Shown here in pieces: positions 33,793 through 42,410 of a stretch of DNA of 64,000 nt. Location: assembly GCA_014190235.1 (NCBI GenBank), contig BJGC01000007.1, positions 19,549 through 83,548 on the forward strand, written 5' to 3'. Every line of letters begins with the position of its first letter. The stretch's first letter is position 1. This stretch comes from Actinomycetes bacterium (GTDB taxonomy: Bacteria; Actinomycetota; Acidimicrobiia; Acidimicrobiales; Ilumatobacteraceae). The notes below the pieces were generated by a model. That model worked only from the letters and a program-made list of their open reading frames with translations, made no database searches and had not been told where the DNA came from. A program made the position numbers and the translations under genes.

Positions 33793-34644
33793 TTACCCCT
33801 GAAACCGCACCAATCCTTGGTCAATCACTAGCCGATCTGCGACCGAGGTAGAAAAAACGGCCTCGCCTGCCACGGTCACCCACATTCGCACGGTGAGCTC
33901 TTCTCCAGGCAAAACCGGCGATGCGAATCGGCCTTCAATATGAGTGAACTTTGCTGAATCGCTCCCGCAGAGCGAGTGCAACAATGCTCGGCCCGTGAAA
34001 CCATAGGTGCAGAGTCCATGCAGAATTGGCTGATCAAATCCGCCCATGGCTGCAAATGATGGATCGCTGTGCAGTGGATTGCGGTCGCCATTGAGTCGAT
34101 AAATGAGTGCTTGTTCGGGAAGTGTTTTGTATGAGACCACATGATCAGGCGCGCGATCTGGAGCAACGTTCTGAGGTCCGCTTGGTCCGCGCTCGCCACC
34201 CCAACCACCTTCACCGCGAATAAACACTGACGAAGTATTTGTAAACATTGGCTTGCCATCTGCTTTATCGACTGCTTCTGTAGATGTCACGACAACTGCG
34301 GCTTTGCCCTTGTCGTACATCGCGGTGATGCGACCTTTCATGATGACTGTTCCGGCGACAGGTAGAGGGCGGTGCAGCGTGACTGCTTGTTGGCCGTGCA
34401 CCAACATGGCCGGATTGAACTGACCAATATTTCGCATTGGACTCGCTCCGCCACCAGCCATGCCGACAACGACGGGAAATGTTGGAAGCACCTGCTGTTG
34501 AACGTCTTTTGTGTTTTCCGTGGTGTAAGACAATTCATTGTTTTTAGCGCCGACGCCGACGGCATACAAGAGCGCGTCTTTGCTGGTCCACGATGCTTCA
34601 AACGCATCGCCTTCGGTTCCTACTGCTTCTGGATTAAGTGCCAT
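33793..34644 (-). CDS. MaoC-like enoyl-CoA hydratase 2
   Basis: A 283-residue double-hotdog hydratase. The C-terminal hotdog carries the hydratase-2 motif Y-R-L-N-G-D-R-N-P-L-H-S-D, with the catalytic Asp/His pair, followed by P-I-L-H-G-L-C-T-Y-G. It hydrates trans-2-enoyl-CoA to (R)-3-hydroxyacyl-CoA, as in peroxisomal MFE-2 and actinobacterial steroid/fatty acid routes. It follows the SDR gene by 58 bases on the same strand. The two equal the first two domains of MFE-2 as separate proteins. Confidence 0.88.
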   Translation of the reverse strand: MALNPEAVGTEGDAFEASWTSKDALLYAVGVGAKNNELSYTTENTKDVQQQVLPTFPVVVGMAGGGASPMRNIGQFNPAMLVHGQQAVTLHRPLPVAGTVIMKGRITAMYDKGKAAVVVTSTEAVDKADGKPMFTNTSSVFIRGEGGWGGERGPSGPQNVAPDRAPDHVVSYKTLPEQALIYRLNGDRNPLHSDPSFAAMGGFDQPILHGLCTYGFTGRALLHSLCGSDSAKFTHIEGRFASPVLPGEELTVRMWVTVAGEAVFSTSVADRLVIDQGLVRFQG

Positions 34645-34702
34645 GTCATGTTTCTTTCTGTGTTGTGTTGCATGTCTGAAATTGCGTGAGTGATGTGCTG
34701 AA

Positions 34703-35629
34703 TTATTTTCTTAGTGTTGTCTGGGGATACGAGCCTTCTTCGCCATCCATGCCCGCGTTTGGTCGAGATTGAGCAAGCAATTGCTCAACGATTGGACCAA
34801 GACGCGTAGGGTCTGCCACGGGTTCAATGCGCGGACCACGATGCCAGCCTTCAGCAATGGCTAGCACCTGACCACTTGCCTCAAAAACGCATCCTGAAAC
34901 GGCAGCGCTCTCTTCTGATGCAAGCCATGTCACAATCGGAGCAATCCATTTTGGTGAACGCATGTCGCGTTCGTGATCTGTCTCAGGAGCAGCACCGAGT
35001 CCTTCTGTCATTCGCGTGAGCGCAACTGGTGCAACAGCATTGACCGTTACGCCATAACGCGCAAGTTCAAGCGCAGCAATGTTGGTGAACGCAGCAATTC
35101 CTGCCTTTGCAGCACCGTAGTTTGTTTGTCCGATGTTGCCGTAGATACCCGACACTGATGTGGTGTTGATAATGCGTCCACTCACAGCATGGCCGTCTTT
35201 AGAACGGTCACGCCAGTATGCGGCGGCCCAGCGTGCTGGCGCAAATGTTCCTTTGAGATGAACTTTGATGACAGCATCCCATTCTGCTTCGCTCATGTTG
35301 GCAAGCATTCTGTCGCGCAAGATTCCGGCATTATTAACGACAACATGCAAATCACCAAAGGTCGTGATGGCAGTATTAATTAATCGCTCTGCCCCCTCCC
35401 AACTTGAAATATCGTCGCCATTGGCAACGGCTTCGCCACCCATTGCAAGAATTTCATTGACAACGGACTGCGCTGGCGAAAGATCTCCACCAGATCCGTC
35501 AATGCCGCCACCAAGATCGTTCACCACAACTCGAGCGCCATGGGTGGCCAAACTCAGCGCATGCTCGCGTCCTATTCCTCGACCAGCACCCGTGACAATC
35601 GCCACGCGCCCCTCACATAACCGTGCCAT
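34703..35629 (-). CDS. SDR dehydrogenase, MFE-2 (17beta-HSD4) type
   Basis: A 308-residue short-chain dehydrogenase. The Rossmann motif is T-G-A-G-R-G-I-G-R, the MFE-2-type insert N-D-L-G-G-G-I-D-G-S-G follows, and the catalytic set is N-N-A-G, S-V-S-G and Y-G-A-A-K (YxxxK). It probably oxidises (R)-3-hydroxyacyl-CoA produced by the adjacent MaoC hydratase, using NAD+. The C-terminus continues about 50 residues past the SDR fold. ATG 35629 has an AGAAGG ribosome-binding site and starts right before the fold. Confidence 0.88.
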   Translation of the reverse strand: MARLCEGRVAIVTGAGRGIGREHALSLATHGARVVVNDLGGGIDGSGGDLSPAQSVVNEILAMGGEAVANGDDISSWEGAERLINTAITTFGDLHVVVNNAGILRDRMLANMSEAEWDAVIKVHLKGTFAPARWAAAYWRDRSKDGHAVSGRIINTTSVSGIYGNIGQTNYGAAKAGIAAFTNIAALELARYGVTVNAVAPVALTRMTEGLGAAPETDHERDMRSPKWIAPIVTWLASEESAAVSGCVFEASGQVLAIAEGWHRGPRIEPVADPTRLGPIVEQLLAQSRPNAGMDGEEGSYPQTTLRK

Positions 35630-35687
35630 AACTCCCCTTCTGGCCACATCCAAAATGTGACGATGACCTTCTTATCCTAGAGAATCT

Positions 35688-35702
35688 TGCTCCACAGGAG
35701 CA
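35688..35702. promoter_or_regulatory. Inverted repeat between SDR and GGR-like genes
   Basis: TGCTCC-ACA-GGAGCA is a perfect six-base inverted repeat in the 104-base divergent spacer, 32 bases before the flavoprotein start. A TAACCT hexamer (35720-35725) lies eight bases before that GTG. The repeat is a candidate operator. Confidence 0.3.
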
Positions 35703-35733
35703 CAGCCGAAGAAGCGCTCTAACCTGATTTATC

Positions 35734-36951
35734 GTGTCTAGATCTGTTCTCGTCGTTGGTGCCGGTCCCGCCGGAATCGCTAGTGCCCTCACGTTGAACA
35801 AGCACGGCCACACAGTCACCGTCCTTGATAAGGCAAAATTTCCGCGAGATAAATGTTGTGGGGACGGACTCACAACTGGGGCCTTGCGACTCCTTGAGCA
35901 ACTAGGTCTGGTTCCTGACATGGTGCCTGACTGGCATCAGTGTGACTCTGCTTGGTTGCGCTCTCCGTCTGGGCGAGAAATTTTGTTACCACTGCCCTCT
36001 GACGGTGGGCAATTCGCGGCCATTGCGCCGCGTCTCCAGCTCGACAATGCACTCGTTGTGCTCGCTCGATCACGCGGGATAAATATTCTTGAAAATATTT
36101 CATTCGAGTCTGTTCTTCGCAACGACAGCGATTGCGTCGAGATTCAAACCTCAGGTGGCCCAATGACTGCAGACTTCGTCATCGCCGCTGACGGAATGTG
36201 GTCTCCCGTGAGACGCGCACTTGGCTTGAGCACACCGTCATATCTGGGCGAGTGGCACGCGTTTCGTCAATATTTGGGCAATGTGACGGGTCCTGCAAGC
36301 ACACAACTTTGTGTGTGGTTTGAGCCAGACCTTCTGCCAGGTTATGCATGGTCTTTCCCATTGCCTGGCAACCGTGTGAATTTTGGTTTCGGTGTGTTGC
36401 GAACTTCTGACCACAGCGTGCAATACATGAACTCGCTATGGCAAGAACTTCCAACGCGTGCGCACATTGTCGGAGCACTTGGTCCTGATGTCACATTTCT
36501 TGGACGTCACACAGCATGGCCAATTCCGGCGCGCATTGATACTGCCACTCACAGTTCAGGTCGCGTGCTTTTCGTTGGTGATGCCGTGTGCGCCACTGAC
36601 ACTTTGACAGGAGAAGGAATCGGCCAGGCATTGCTCACCGGAATACTTGCTGCTGATGTCATCAACTCTGGTGCGACACCACGCGATGTACGCGATGCGT
36701 ATTCTCGAGCGCTTGACCAAGATCTGCTGGCTGATCATCGAATGTCTCAACTGCTCGGAAAAATTTTGGCACGTCCTATCGGTGCGCGTGCTGCTCTTCG
36801 AGTGGCTGACACAAGCGCGTGGACACGACGAAACTTTGCTAGATGGATGTTTGAAGACGAACCCCGTGCAGTACTACTGACTCCGCGACGATGGCATCGT
36901 AAGTTTTTTGCCCGATCTGGCGCATTTGACGCTACCCACTCGCCCAACTGA
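35734..36951 (+). CDS. Geranylgeranyl-reductase-family FAD-dependent oxidoreductase
   Basis: A 405-residue flavoprotein. The FAD-binding motif is V-V-G-A-G-P-A-G-I-A-S-A at residues about 6-17, then D-K-A-K-F-P-R-D-K-C-C-G-D-G, the GGR-family signature, and G-D-A-V-C-A-T-D-T-L-T-G-E-G-I-G-Q-A-L for the second FAD contact. In Actinobacteria such enzymes reduce double bonds in menaquinone side chains (MenJ) or other prenyl lipids; an assignment to MenJ would be inference. The start is GTG 35734, with TAACCT eight bases upstream. Confidence 0.86.
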   Translation: MSRSVLVVGAGPAGIASALTLNKHGHTVTVLDKAKFPRDKCCGDGLTTGALRLLEQLGLVPDMVPDWHQCDSAWLRSPSGREILLPLPSDGGQFAAIAPRLQLDNALVVLARSRGINILENISFESVLRNDSDCVEIQTSGGPMTADFVIAADGMWSPVRRALGLSTPSYLGEWHAFRQYLGNVTGPASTQLCVWFEPDLLPGYAWSFPLPGNRVNFGFGVLRTSDHSVQYMNSLWQELPTRAHIVGALGPDVTFLGRHTAWPIPARIDTATHSSGRVLFVGDAVCATDTLTGEGIGQALLTGILAADVINSGATPRDVRDAYSRALDQDLLADHRMSQLLGKILARPIGARAALRVADTSAWTRRNFARWMFEDEPRAVLLTPRRWHRKFFARSGAFDATHSPN

Positions 36952-36972
36952 CACCCCTGTGTTGCCAACAGG

Positions 36973-36978
36973 TACGGT
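36973..36978 (+). promoter_or_regulatory. -10 element TACGGT, nitronate monooxygenase operon
   Basis: Exactly six bases lie between this hexamer and the ATG at 36985, the leaderless spacing. Confidence 0.5.
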
Positions 36979-36984
36979 TACATC

Positions 36985-37953
36985 ATGCGCACACGACTGA
37001 CTGAACTTCTTGACATTGAACTTCCGATCATGTTGGCGGGCATGGGCGGAGTCTCCTACCACGAACTTGTCGCAGCAGTCTCTGAGGCAGGCGGAATCGG
37101 AACGCTTGGCGCATCAACAATGTCTGCCGACCAACTCGTCGAAGAAATGGCTCTTGTTCGACGGCTCACAAAGAAACCTTTTGGAGTTGATCTGCTGACT
37201 GCGTCTCCCGCAAGTGTTGAGGCGGGTATCGCTGCAGTCATTAGTGGAGGCGCGCGCATCTATGTAGCAGGACTTGGTGTACCGCGCGAAGTTATTGGGG
37301 CTCTGCATAAGAACGGAATCCTCGTCGGATCAATGTGTGGCAAAGTGCGTCACGCAATTGCTGCAGTTGCGACTGGTTGCGACTTTGTGGTTGCCCAAGG
37401 CACGGAGGCTGGCGGTCATACCGGCACCGTTGCCACGATGGCCCTTGTGCCACAAGTTGTCGATGCAGTCGGAGACAAAGTTCCTGTCGTCGCTGCTGGT
37501 GGATTATTTGATGGACGTGGCTTGGCCGCAGCACTCGCGCTCGGAGCAGACGGTGTGTGGATCGGAACACGATTCATCGCCACTCCAGAAGCACGCACTG
37601 TCAACGGATACAAAGAGACTCTTATCGGTCTTACTGAAGACGGAACAGTGATCAGCCGCGGATTCACTGGCAAGACCTGTCGTGTCGTACGAAACGAATG
37701 GACACAGCACTACGAAGAACATCCTGAAGAACTCAAGTCATTCCCTGAGCAATTCATAGTGTCAAGTCGCGCAGGAGCAAATCATCTCGGACCATCTGAT
37801 GGCGTGACTGCAGATTTGACCAAAGAGTTCATGCCAGCAGGTCAAGGTGCTGGCGCGATTAATGGACTCATTCCGGCCGCAACGCTTGTTCAGCAAATCA
37901 TGGACGAAGCAGAGCAGGTTTTGTCTCGCATGTCTGGTCTTCGTCACAACTAA
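36985..37953 (+). CDS. Nitronate monooxygenase / enoyl-reductase-like FMN protein
   Basis: A 322-residue TIM-barrel flavoprotein of the NMO/2-nitropropane dioxygenase family. It shows the N-terminal P-I-M-L-A-G-M-G-G-V, the G-T-E-A-G-G-H-T-G block with the catalytic histidine, and P-V-V-A-A-G-G-L-F-D-G-R-G-L-A-A-A and G-A-D-G-V-W-I-G-T-R for FMN phosphate binding. It oxidises nitronates, or may act on other small compounds, because many actinobacterial members are uncharacterised. Its stop shares one base with the MFS gene start. Confidence 0.88.
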   Translation: MRTRLTELLDIELPIMLAGMGGVSYHELVAAVSEAGGIGTLGASTMSADQLVEEMALVRRLTKKPFGVDLLTASPASVEAGIAAVISGGARIYVAGLGVPREVIGALHKNGILVGSMCGKVRHAIAAVATGCDFVVAQGTEAGGHTGTVATMALVPQVVDAVGDKVPVVAAGGLFDGRGLAAALALGADGVWIGTRFIATPEARTVNGYKETLIGLTEDGTVISRGFTGKTCRVVRNEWTQHYEEHPEELKSFPEQFIVSSRAGANHLGPSDGVTADLTKEFMPAGQGAGAINGLIPAATLVQQIMDEAEQVLSRMSGLRHN

Positions 37954-39188
37954 TGCTCTCTCTGCTCCGACGTAATCGTGAGATTCGTTTAGTTTTCGCC
38001 GCTCAAGTTATTTCCTACCTTGGTGACTGGTTCACCTTTGTTGCACTTGCTGGACTAGTTGAAGACTTAACAGGCTCAAAGTTCTTAGTCTCGCTAGTAC
38101 TGGTTTCATTTACATTGCCAGCATTTTTTACATCGCCGATTGCAGGTGCAATGGCAGACCGCTACGACCGTCGACGAATTATTATTGTTGTCTCTCTTGG
38201 TCAAGGTGTGGCTGCCTTGTCAATGTTGCTCGTCACTGATAGCCGAGTGTGGTTGGCTTTTGTGGCACAATCCATCATTTCGGGGCTTGGTGCATTTGTA
38301 CGACCAGCGAGTGAAGCAGCGATTCCTAATTTGGTGGACAATGACGACGACCTACGCACCGCCAACTCGGTCTTTGGCAGCACATGGGGAGTCATGCTGG
38401 CCTTAGGAGCAGCACTTGGTGGTATTTTCTCCCAAACATTTGGACGCAACGCAGCATTTTTATTTGACGCAGTGAGTTTTGCTATAGCCGCTGGGCTGAT
38501 TGCACTCGTGCATCGTGCAATGCAGAGTCATGAGACAGGTACAGGATCCGGCAAACGCATTCAGCCCATTGCCGACATGAAAGAGGCCGTGACTCTGGCT
38601 CGTCAAGATCCGATCATTTTGGCGCTCCTGAGTTCTAAGGTCACCTTTGCAGTTGGTGCCGGAATAGTGAGCCAGTTGCCGATTCTTGCGTCGAACGCAT
38701 TTAATACTGGCGATGCAGGGAGAGGCTTGCTCATTGGTGCACGAGGTGTTGGTTCTGGTCTTGGTCCTCTTATTGCCATGCGCCTAGTCGGCAACGACAT
38801 GTCGAAACTTTTGCGTGTCTGTGGTTTTGCCGGACTAGTTTTTTCTGGCTGTTATTTTGGGGCAGCAATCAGCCCGGTAATGCCACTCGCATGTCTTTTT
38901 ATTGGACTTGCCCATCTTGGTGGTGGCGCGCAGTGGACACTTTCTACATACGGTCTACAAGTTGAGTCTCCCGATCATTTGCGTGGCCGCGTAATGGCTG
39001 GCGACTTCGCACTTGTCACGCTCATGTTGGGGCTAACAAGTATTTTGGCAGGACTGACATCGGACGCGATTGGAGTTCGCCCTACGATTGCAATTTTCGC
39101 CGCTGCTGCCGCAGCAGCGTCACTAACCTATTTGCTGCTCACGAAAAAACTGGTCCGACAGATTCGCACTCGTTCTTTGTCAAAATGA
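37953..39188 (+). CDS. Major facilitator superfamily transporter
   Basis: An integral membrane protein of 411 residues with about 12 helices. The loop A-M-A-D-R-Y-D-R-R-R-I-I between helices 2 and 3 is the MFS motif A region. The N-terminal R-N-R-E-I-R-L-V-F-A-A-Q-V-I-S-Y-L-G-D-W-F-T-F matches the enterobactin-exporter EntS/DHA3-type efflux branch. The substrate is unknown. It begins at TAATG overlapping the NMO gene, so they are coexpressed. Confidence 0.87.
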   Translation: MLSLLRRNREIRLVFAAQVISYLGDWFTFVALAGLVEDLTGSKFLVSLVLVSFTLPAFFTSPIAGAMADRYDRRRIIIVVSLGQGVAALSMLLVTDSRVWLAFVAQSIISGLGAFVRPASEAAIPNLVDNDDDLRTANSVFGSTWGVMLALGAALGGIFSQTFGRNAAFLFDAVSFAIAAGLIALVHRAMQSHETGTGSGKRIQPIADMKEAVTLARQDPIILALLSSKVTFAVGAGIVSQLPILASNAFNTGDAGRGLLIGARGVGSGLGPLIAMRLVGNDMSKLLRVCGFAGLVFSGCYFGAAISPVMPLACLFIGLAHLGGGAQWTLSTYGLQVESPDHLRGRVMAGDFALVTLMLGLTSILAGLTSDAIGVRPTIAIFAAAAAAASLTYLLLTKKLVRQIRTRSLSK

Positions 39189-39190
39189 AT

Positions 39191-40387
39191 CTAGTGAGCG
39201 TCGTCAGCGCATTTTGCTGCGGCGTCCATTAGTCGTTGCGCACGCATGTCAGCGGCAAGGTTGGCAGCCATTTGATTCATGACATATGCAAATGACATCT
39301 GACGTGACTCTTGGGCAAAAGCCACTGAACCGCCAGCACCTGGATGTCCGTAGCTTCCGCTTCCGGCATACGGACTGAATTGTCCATGAGTCATGAATCC
39401 CATCCCGAAAGTGGTCGGCATGATCAAACACGTATCGGCCTCACCAACAGGAGTAACCGTGGTACTCACACACTCACGAATACTGTCGTTCATTAACTGC
39501 ACACCGTTCACGGGCCAAAGTGTTGCCGCATACATTGTTGCTAGCGACCGCGCGTTTGAGATTCCGTTTGCTGCAGGAATTTCTGCTGCATGAACTGCGC
39601 GCGTATTGAACACTCCCTCAGTCGAAGTGATCTCACCAAACGCACCGTTAAGCGATAGCGCCCGACCTCCTGGACTATCTGGACCCATCATGTCGGCAAT
39701 CATTTTGGCAATAGCGGGGTCAACCGCTGGTGCGTTGGGGTCGACAGGCTCGTTCGTCAGTCGCGACACCCGTGGTTCGTATTGCTCTGGAAGACCAATG
39801 AATATTTCTACGCCGAGTGGTCCCGCGATTTCTTCTGCGACAAAGCGCCCCGGCCCGCGACCGTCAACACGTCGAATGAGTTCACCCGCAAGCCAACCAT
39901 ACGTAAGAGCGTGGTAGCCGTGTTTTGTACCGATTGGCCATGCTGGTGCAGTGGCAGCAAGTCGAGACGTAATCGTGTTCCAGTCCAATGCTTCTTGCAG
40001 GCTAATTTTGCCGTCAACGGTGTAGAGCCCGCACTGGTGAGATAACAACTGAGCCACTGTCGCATCTTGCTTGCCATGTTGAGCAAACTCTGGCCAATAC
40101 TGCGCAACGGGCGCTCCGTAATCAAGGAGTCCTCGCTGCACCAACATCGCAATGGCGATCGCGGTTACTCCCTTTGTTGTACTGAAAACTAATTGCAACG
40201 CGTCGCTGGTGTATTCAGTTGTTTTGTCTTTGTCGAACCAACCTCCAGTTAAATCAACAACACATTCTCCGCGGTGAAATGCGCTAACGCCAGCACCAAG
40301 ATCAGCTCCGCTATCTAAGTTCGCCTGAAATGCATCTTTGACGGCTTCCCAGCCAGGGGCAACATATCCGTTGACGGGGGCACTCAT
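39191..40387 (-). CDS. Serine hydrolase of the beta-lactamase/EstB family
   Basis: A 398-residue class C beta-lactamase-like esterase. The nucleophile motif is S-T-T-K (SxxK), in F-S-T-T-K-G-V-T-A, near residue 69. The second motif tyrosine is in the Y-H-A-L-T-Y-G-W-L segment, and G-H-P-G-A-G-G-S stands for the KTG-type element. No signal peptide is seen, so it is cytosolic. It is likely an esterase or lipase rather than an antibiotic-resistance enzyme. Its ATG overlaps the stop of the luciferase-like gene by one base. Confidence 0.86.
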   Translation of the reverse strand: MSAPVNGYVAPGWEAVKDAFQANLDSGADLGAGVSAFHRGECVVDLTGGWFDKDKTTEYTSDALQLVFSTTKGVTAIAIAMLVQRGLLDYGAPVAQYWPEFAQHGKQDATVAQLLSHQCGLYTVDGKISLQEALDWNTITSRLAATAPAWPIGTKHGYHALTYGWLAGELIRRVDGRGPGRFVAEEIAGPLGVEIFIGLPEQYEPRVSRLTNEPVDPNAPAVDPAIAKMIADMMGPDSPGGRALSLNGAFGEITSTEGVFNTRAVHAAEIPAANGISNARSLATMYAATLWPVNGVQLMNDSIRECVSTTVTPVGEADTCLIMPTTFGMGFMTHGQFSPYAGSGSYGHPGAGGSVAFAQESRQMSFAYVMNQMAANLAADMRAQRLMDAAAKCADDAH

Positions 40388-41445
40388 CAGCCAACCTCAT
40401 CGACAATTGAACGCAGCGTTTCCATTGTCTTGACAGCATCTGGCCCAACAGGGTTAACCGACAACACGGTGACGCCAGCCTCTTTAAATGCTCCGACCCG
40501 CTCTTTGATGTATCCGCGCGGTCCGACCAAGTTGGATAGCTCCAGCCATTCGCCAGGAACTTCGGCAGCAGCTTCTTTCTTCTTGCCGTCCAAATAGAGA
40601 TCCTGAATTGCAACTGCTTCTTTTTCATAGCCATACGCATGGGCAATATCGTTGTAAAAGTTTTTGCCGCGCGCTCCCATGCCACCGACATAAAGCGCCG
40701 TCGTCGGACGTGCGAAATCTAAAATCTTTGCTTGTGCGTCTCCGGTGAGTGACTCATCAATTGCCAACATTCCGCCGGCACTGATTTCAAGACGTCCGAG
40801 CGATGGGTCGCGCTTTGCTAAGCCAGCCTTGAGTGGATTGCCCCACACATTTTGAAACTTCTCCGGAATAAACATGATCGGCAACCAACCGTCTGCGTAT
40901 GCAGCAGTTGCTTCAACACTTTTTTCCATCAGCGACGCCCACCAGATAGGGATGCTCGAACGCAATGGATGATTAATAATCTTGAGCGGTTTTCCGAGTC
41001 CTGTTCCTTCGCCTGCTGGTAGCGGAATTTGAATTGTTTTACCGGAGTATTCGAGCGCCTTCTCGCGCTTCCAGATTTCGCGACACACGTCCATGTATTC
41101 CTTGGTGCGTTGCATCGGCTTCTCGTACGGGATTCCGTGAAAACCTTCAATCACCTGCGGACCAGATGCGCCAAGTCCTAAAATAAAACGGCCGTCGCTG
41201 ACATAGTCACAGCCAGCAGCTGTCATCGCCATCAGCGCAGCAGAGCGCGAGTAGATATTGACGATCCCTGTTCCGATCTCGACACGATTAGTAACAGCCG
41301 CCAGATAGCCAATCTGGGAGATTGCATCAAAGCTGTACGCCTCAGCCACCCAGACCTGATCAAGGCCAGCCTTTTCGAGTTCAACAACACGGGCGGCAGA
41401 CTCTTTGAAACCACCTGCGTAATTAATCATCATTGACAACTTCAT
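40387..41445 (-). CDS. LLM-class F420-dependent oxidoreductase
   Basis: A 352-residue luciferase-like monooxygenase TIM-barrel protein, probably using reduced F420 as in most actinobacterial members. It begins K-L-S-M-M-I-N-Y and has E-K-A-G-L-D-Q-V-W-V-A-E-A-Y, R-F-I-L-G-L-G-A-S-G-P-Q-V-I-E-G and P-I-W-W-A-S-L. ATG 41445 with a GGGGA ribosome-binding site is preferred over an upstream open extension of 49 codons. It is cotranscribed with the serine hydrolase. The substrate is unknown. Confidence 0.87.
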   Translation of the reverse strand: MKLSMMINYAGGFKESAARVVELEKAGLDQVWVAEAYSFDAISQIGYLAAVTNRVEIGTGIVNIYSRSAALMAMTAAGCDYVSDGRFILGLGASGPQVIEGFHGIPYEKPMQRTKEYMDVCREIWKREKALEYSGKTIQIPLPAGEGTGLGKPLKIINHPLRSSIPIWWASLMEKSVEATAAYADGWLPIMFIPEKFQNVWGNPLKAGLAKRDPSLGRLEISAGGMLAIDESLTGDAQAKILDFARPTTALYVGGMGARGKNFYNDIAHAYGYEKEAVAIQDLYLDGKKKEAAAEVPGEWLELSNLVGPRGYIKERVGAFKEAGVTVLSVNPVGPDAVKTMETLRSIVDEVG

Positions 41446-41519
41446 AAAATTCCCCTTTGTTCGTGCCATAACCTTAGGGTGCAATTGCGTTTCTGCCGAA
41501 GTCCTGCGACACTCACTAG

Positions 41520-42410
41520 GTGTCAATCGTGCCTCAGATCGCTCAGCGTTCGCTAATAACTGGACTTTCTTTGAATACCGTTCAATGGTCAAGCCCGCTC
41601 ACGCATTCAGGCACTCCACTGGTGTTAGTGCATGGCCTGGCCTCTAACGCCAGATTGTGGGACGGTCCAGCCCGTGCACTCGCTGCGCTGGGTCATCCTG
41701 TGATCGCGATCGATCAGCGCGGACATGGCCACAGCGATAAAACCGAATCTGGCTACGACATGGCAACGATCACCGATGATCTCGCCACCTTGCTTGAAGA
41801 TCTCCGCACAGATGGCTGGGATCGCCCAGTTGTTATCGGTCAATCCTGGGGTGGCAATGTCGTGATTGAACTCGCATGGAAATATCCGTCGCTCGTGCGA
41901 GGAGTCTGTGGGGTCGATGGCGGAACAATTGAGTTGTCTGAGTATTTTCCAGATTGGAACGACTGCAAAAAAGTAATGGCACCACCGCGAATTGCTGGCA
42001 TGAAACACGACGCGCTACGTGCTGCTATTGCGGCATCTCACTCAGACTGGTCCGCAGAGGCGATCGCTGGAGCGATGAGCAACATGGAGCGACTTGATGA
42101 TGGCACAATCAGGCCGTGGCTGACATTTGACCGACATATTTTAGTGTTGCACGGCTTATGGCAACATCGTCCGTCAGAACGTTTTGCTCAAATCAGCGTC
42201 CCAGTGATGTTCACACCAGCAGCAAGTTCTGCCACGATCGATGACGACATGACACGTAACAAAATTGCTGCACTCGATCTTGCTAATAGCCAACTCTCAT
42301 CGTGTCGCGTGGAATGGTTTCGTCCTGCCGATCACGATCTGCATGCTCAGCATCCGCAGCGATTTGCCGACGTTATCCACGCTGCCTGTTCAGACGGATT
42401 TTTCTCATGA
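41520..42410 (+). CDS. Alpha/beta-fold hydrolase
   Basis: A 296-residue hydrolase. The oxyanion element H-G-L-A-S-N-A is near residue 40, and D-Q-R-G-H-G-H-S-D follows. The nucleophile elbow is G-Q-S-W-G-G, and the histidine is probably in A-D-H-D-L-H near the end. GTG 41520 or GTG 41529 may be the start. Its stop overlaps the next gene by four bases (ATGA), so it is cotranslated with the S51-like fusion protein and may share its pathway. Confidence 0.83.
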   Translation: MSIVPQIAQRSLITGLSLNTVQWSSPLTHSGTPLVLVHGLASNARLWDGPARALAALGHPVIAIDQRGHGHSDKTESGYDMATITDDLATLLEDLRTDGWDRPVVIGQSWGGNVVIELAWKYPSLVRGVCGVDGGTIELSEYFPDWNDCKKVMAPPRIAGMKHDALRAAIAASHSDWSAEAIAGAMSNMERLDDGTIRPWLTFDRHILVLHGLWQHRPSERFAQISVPVMFTPAASSATIDDDMTRNKIAALDLANSQLSSCRVEWFRPADHDLHAQHPQRFADVIHAACSDGFFS

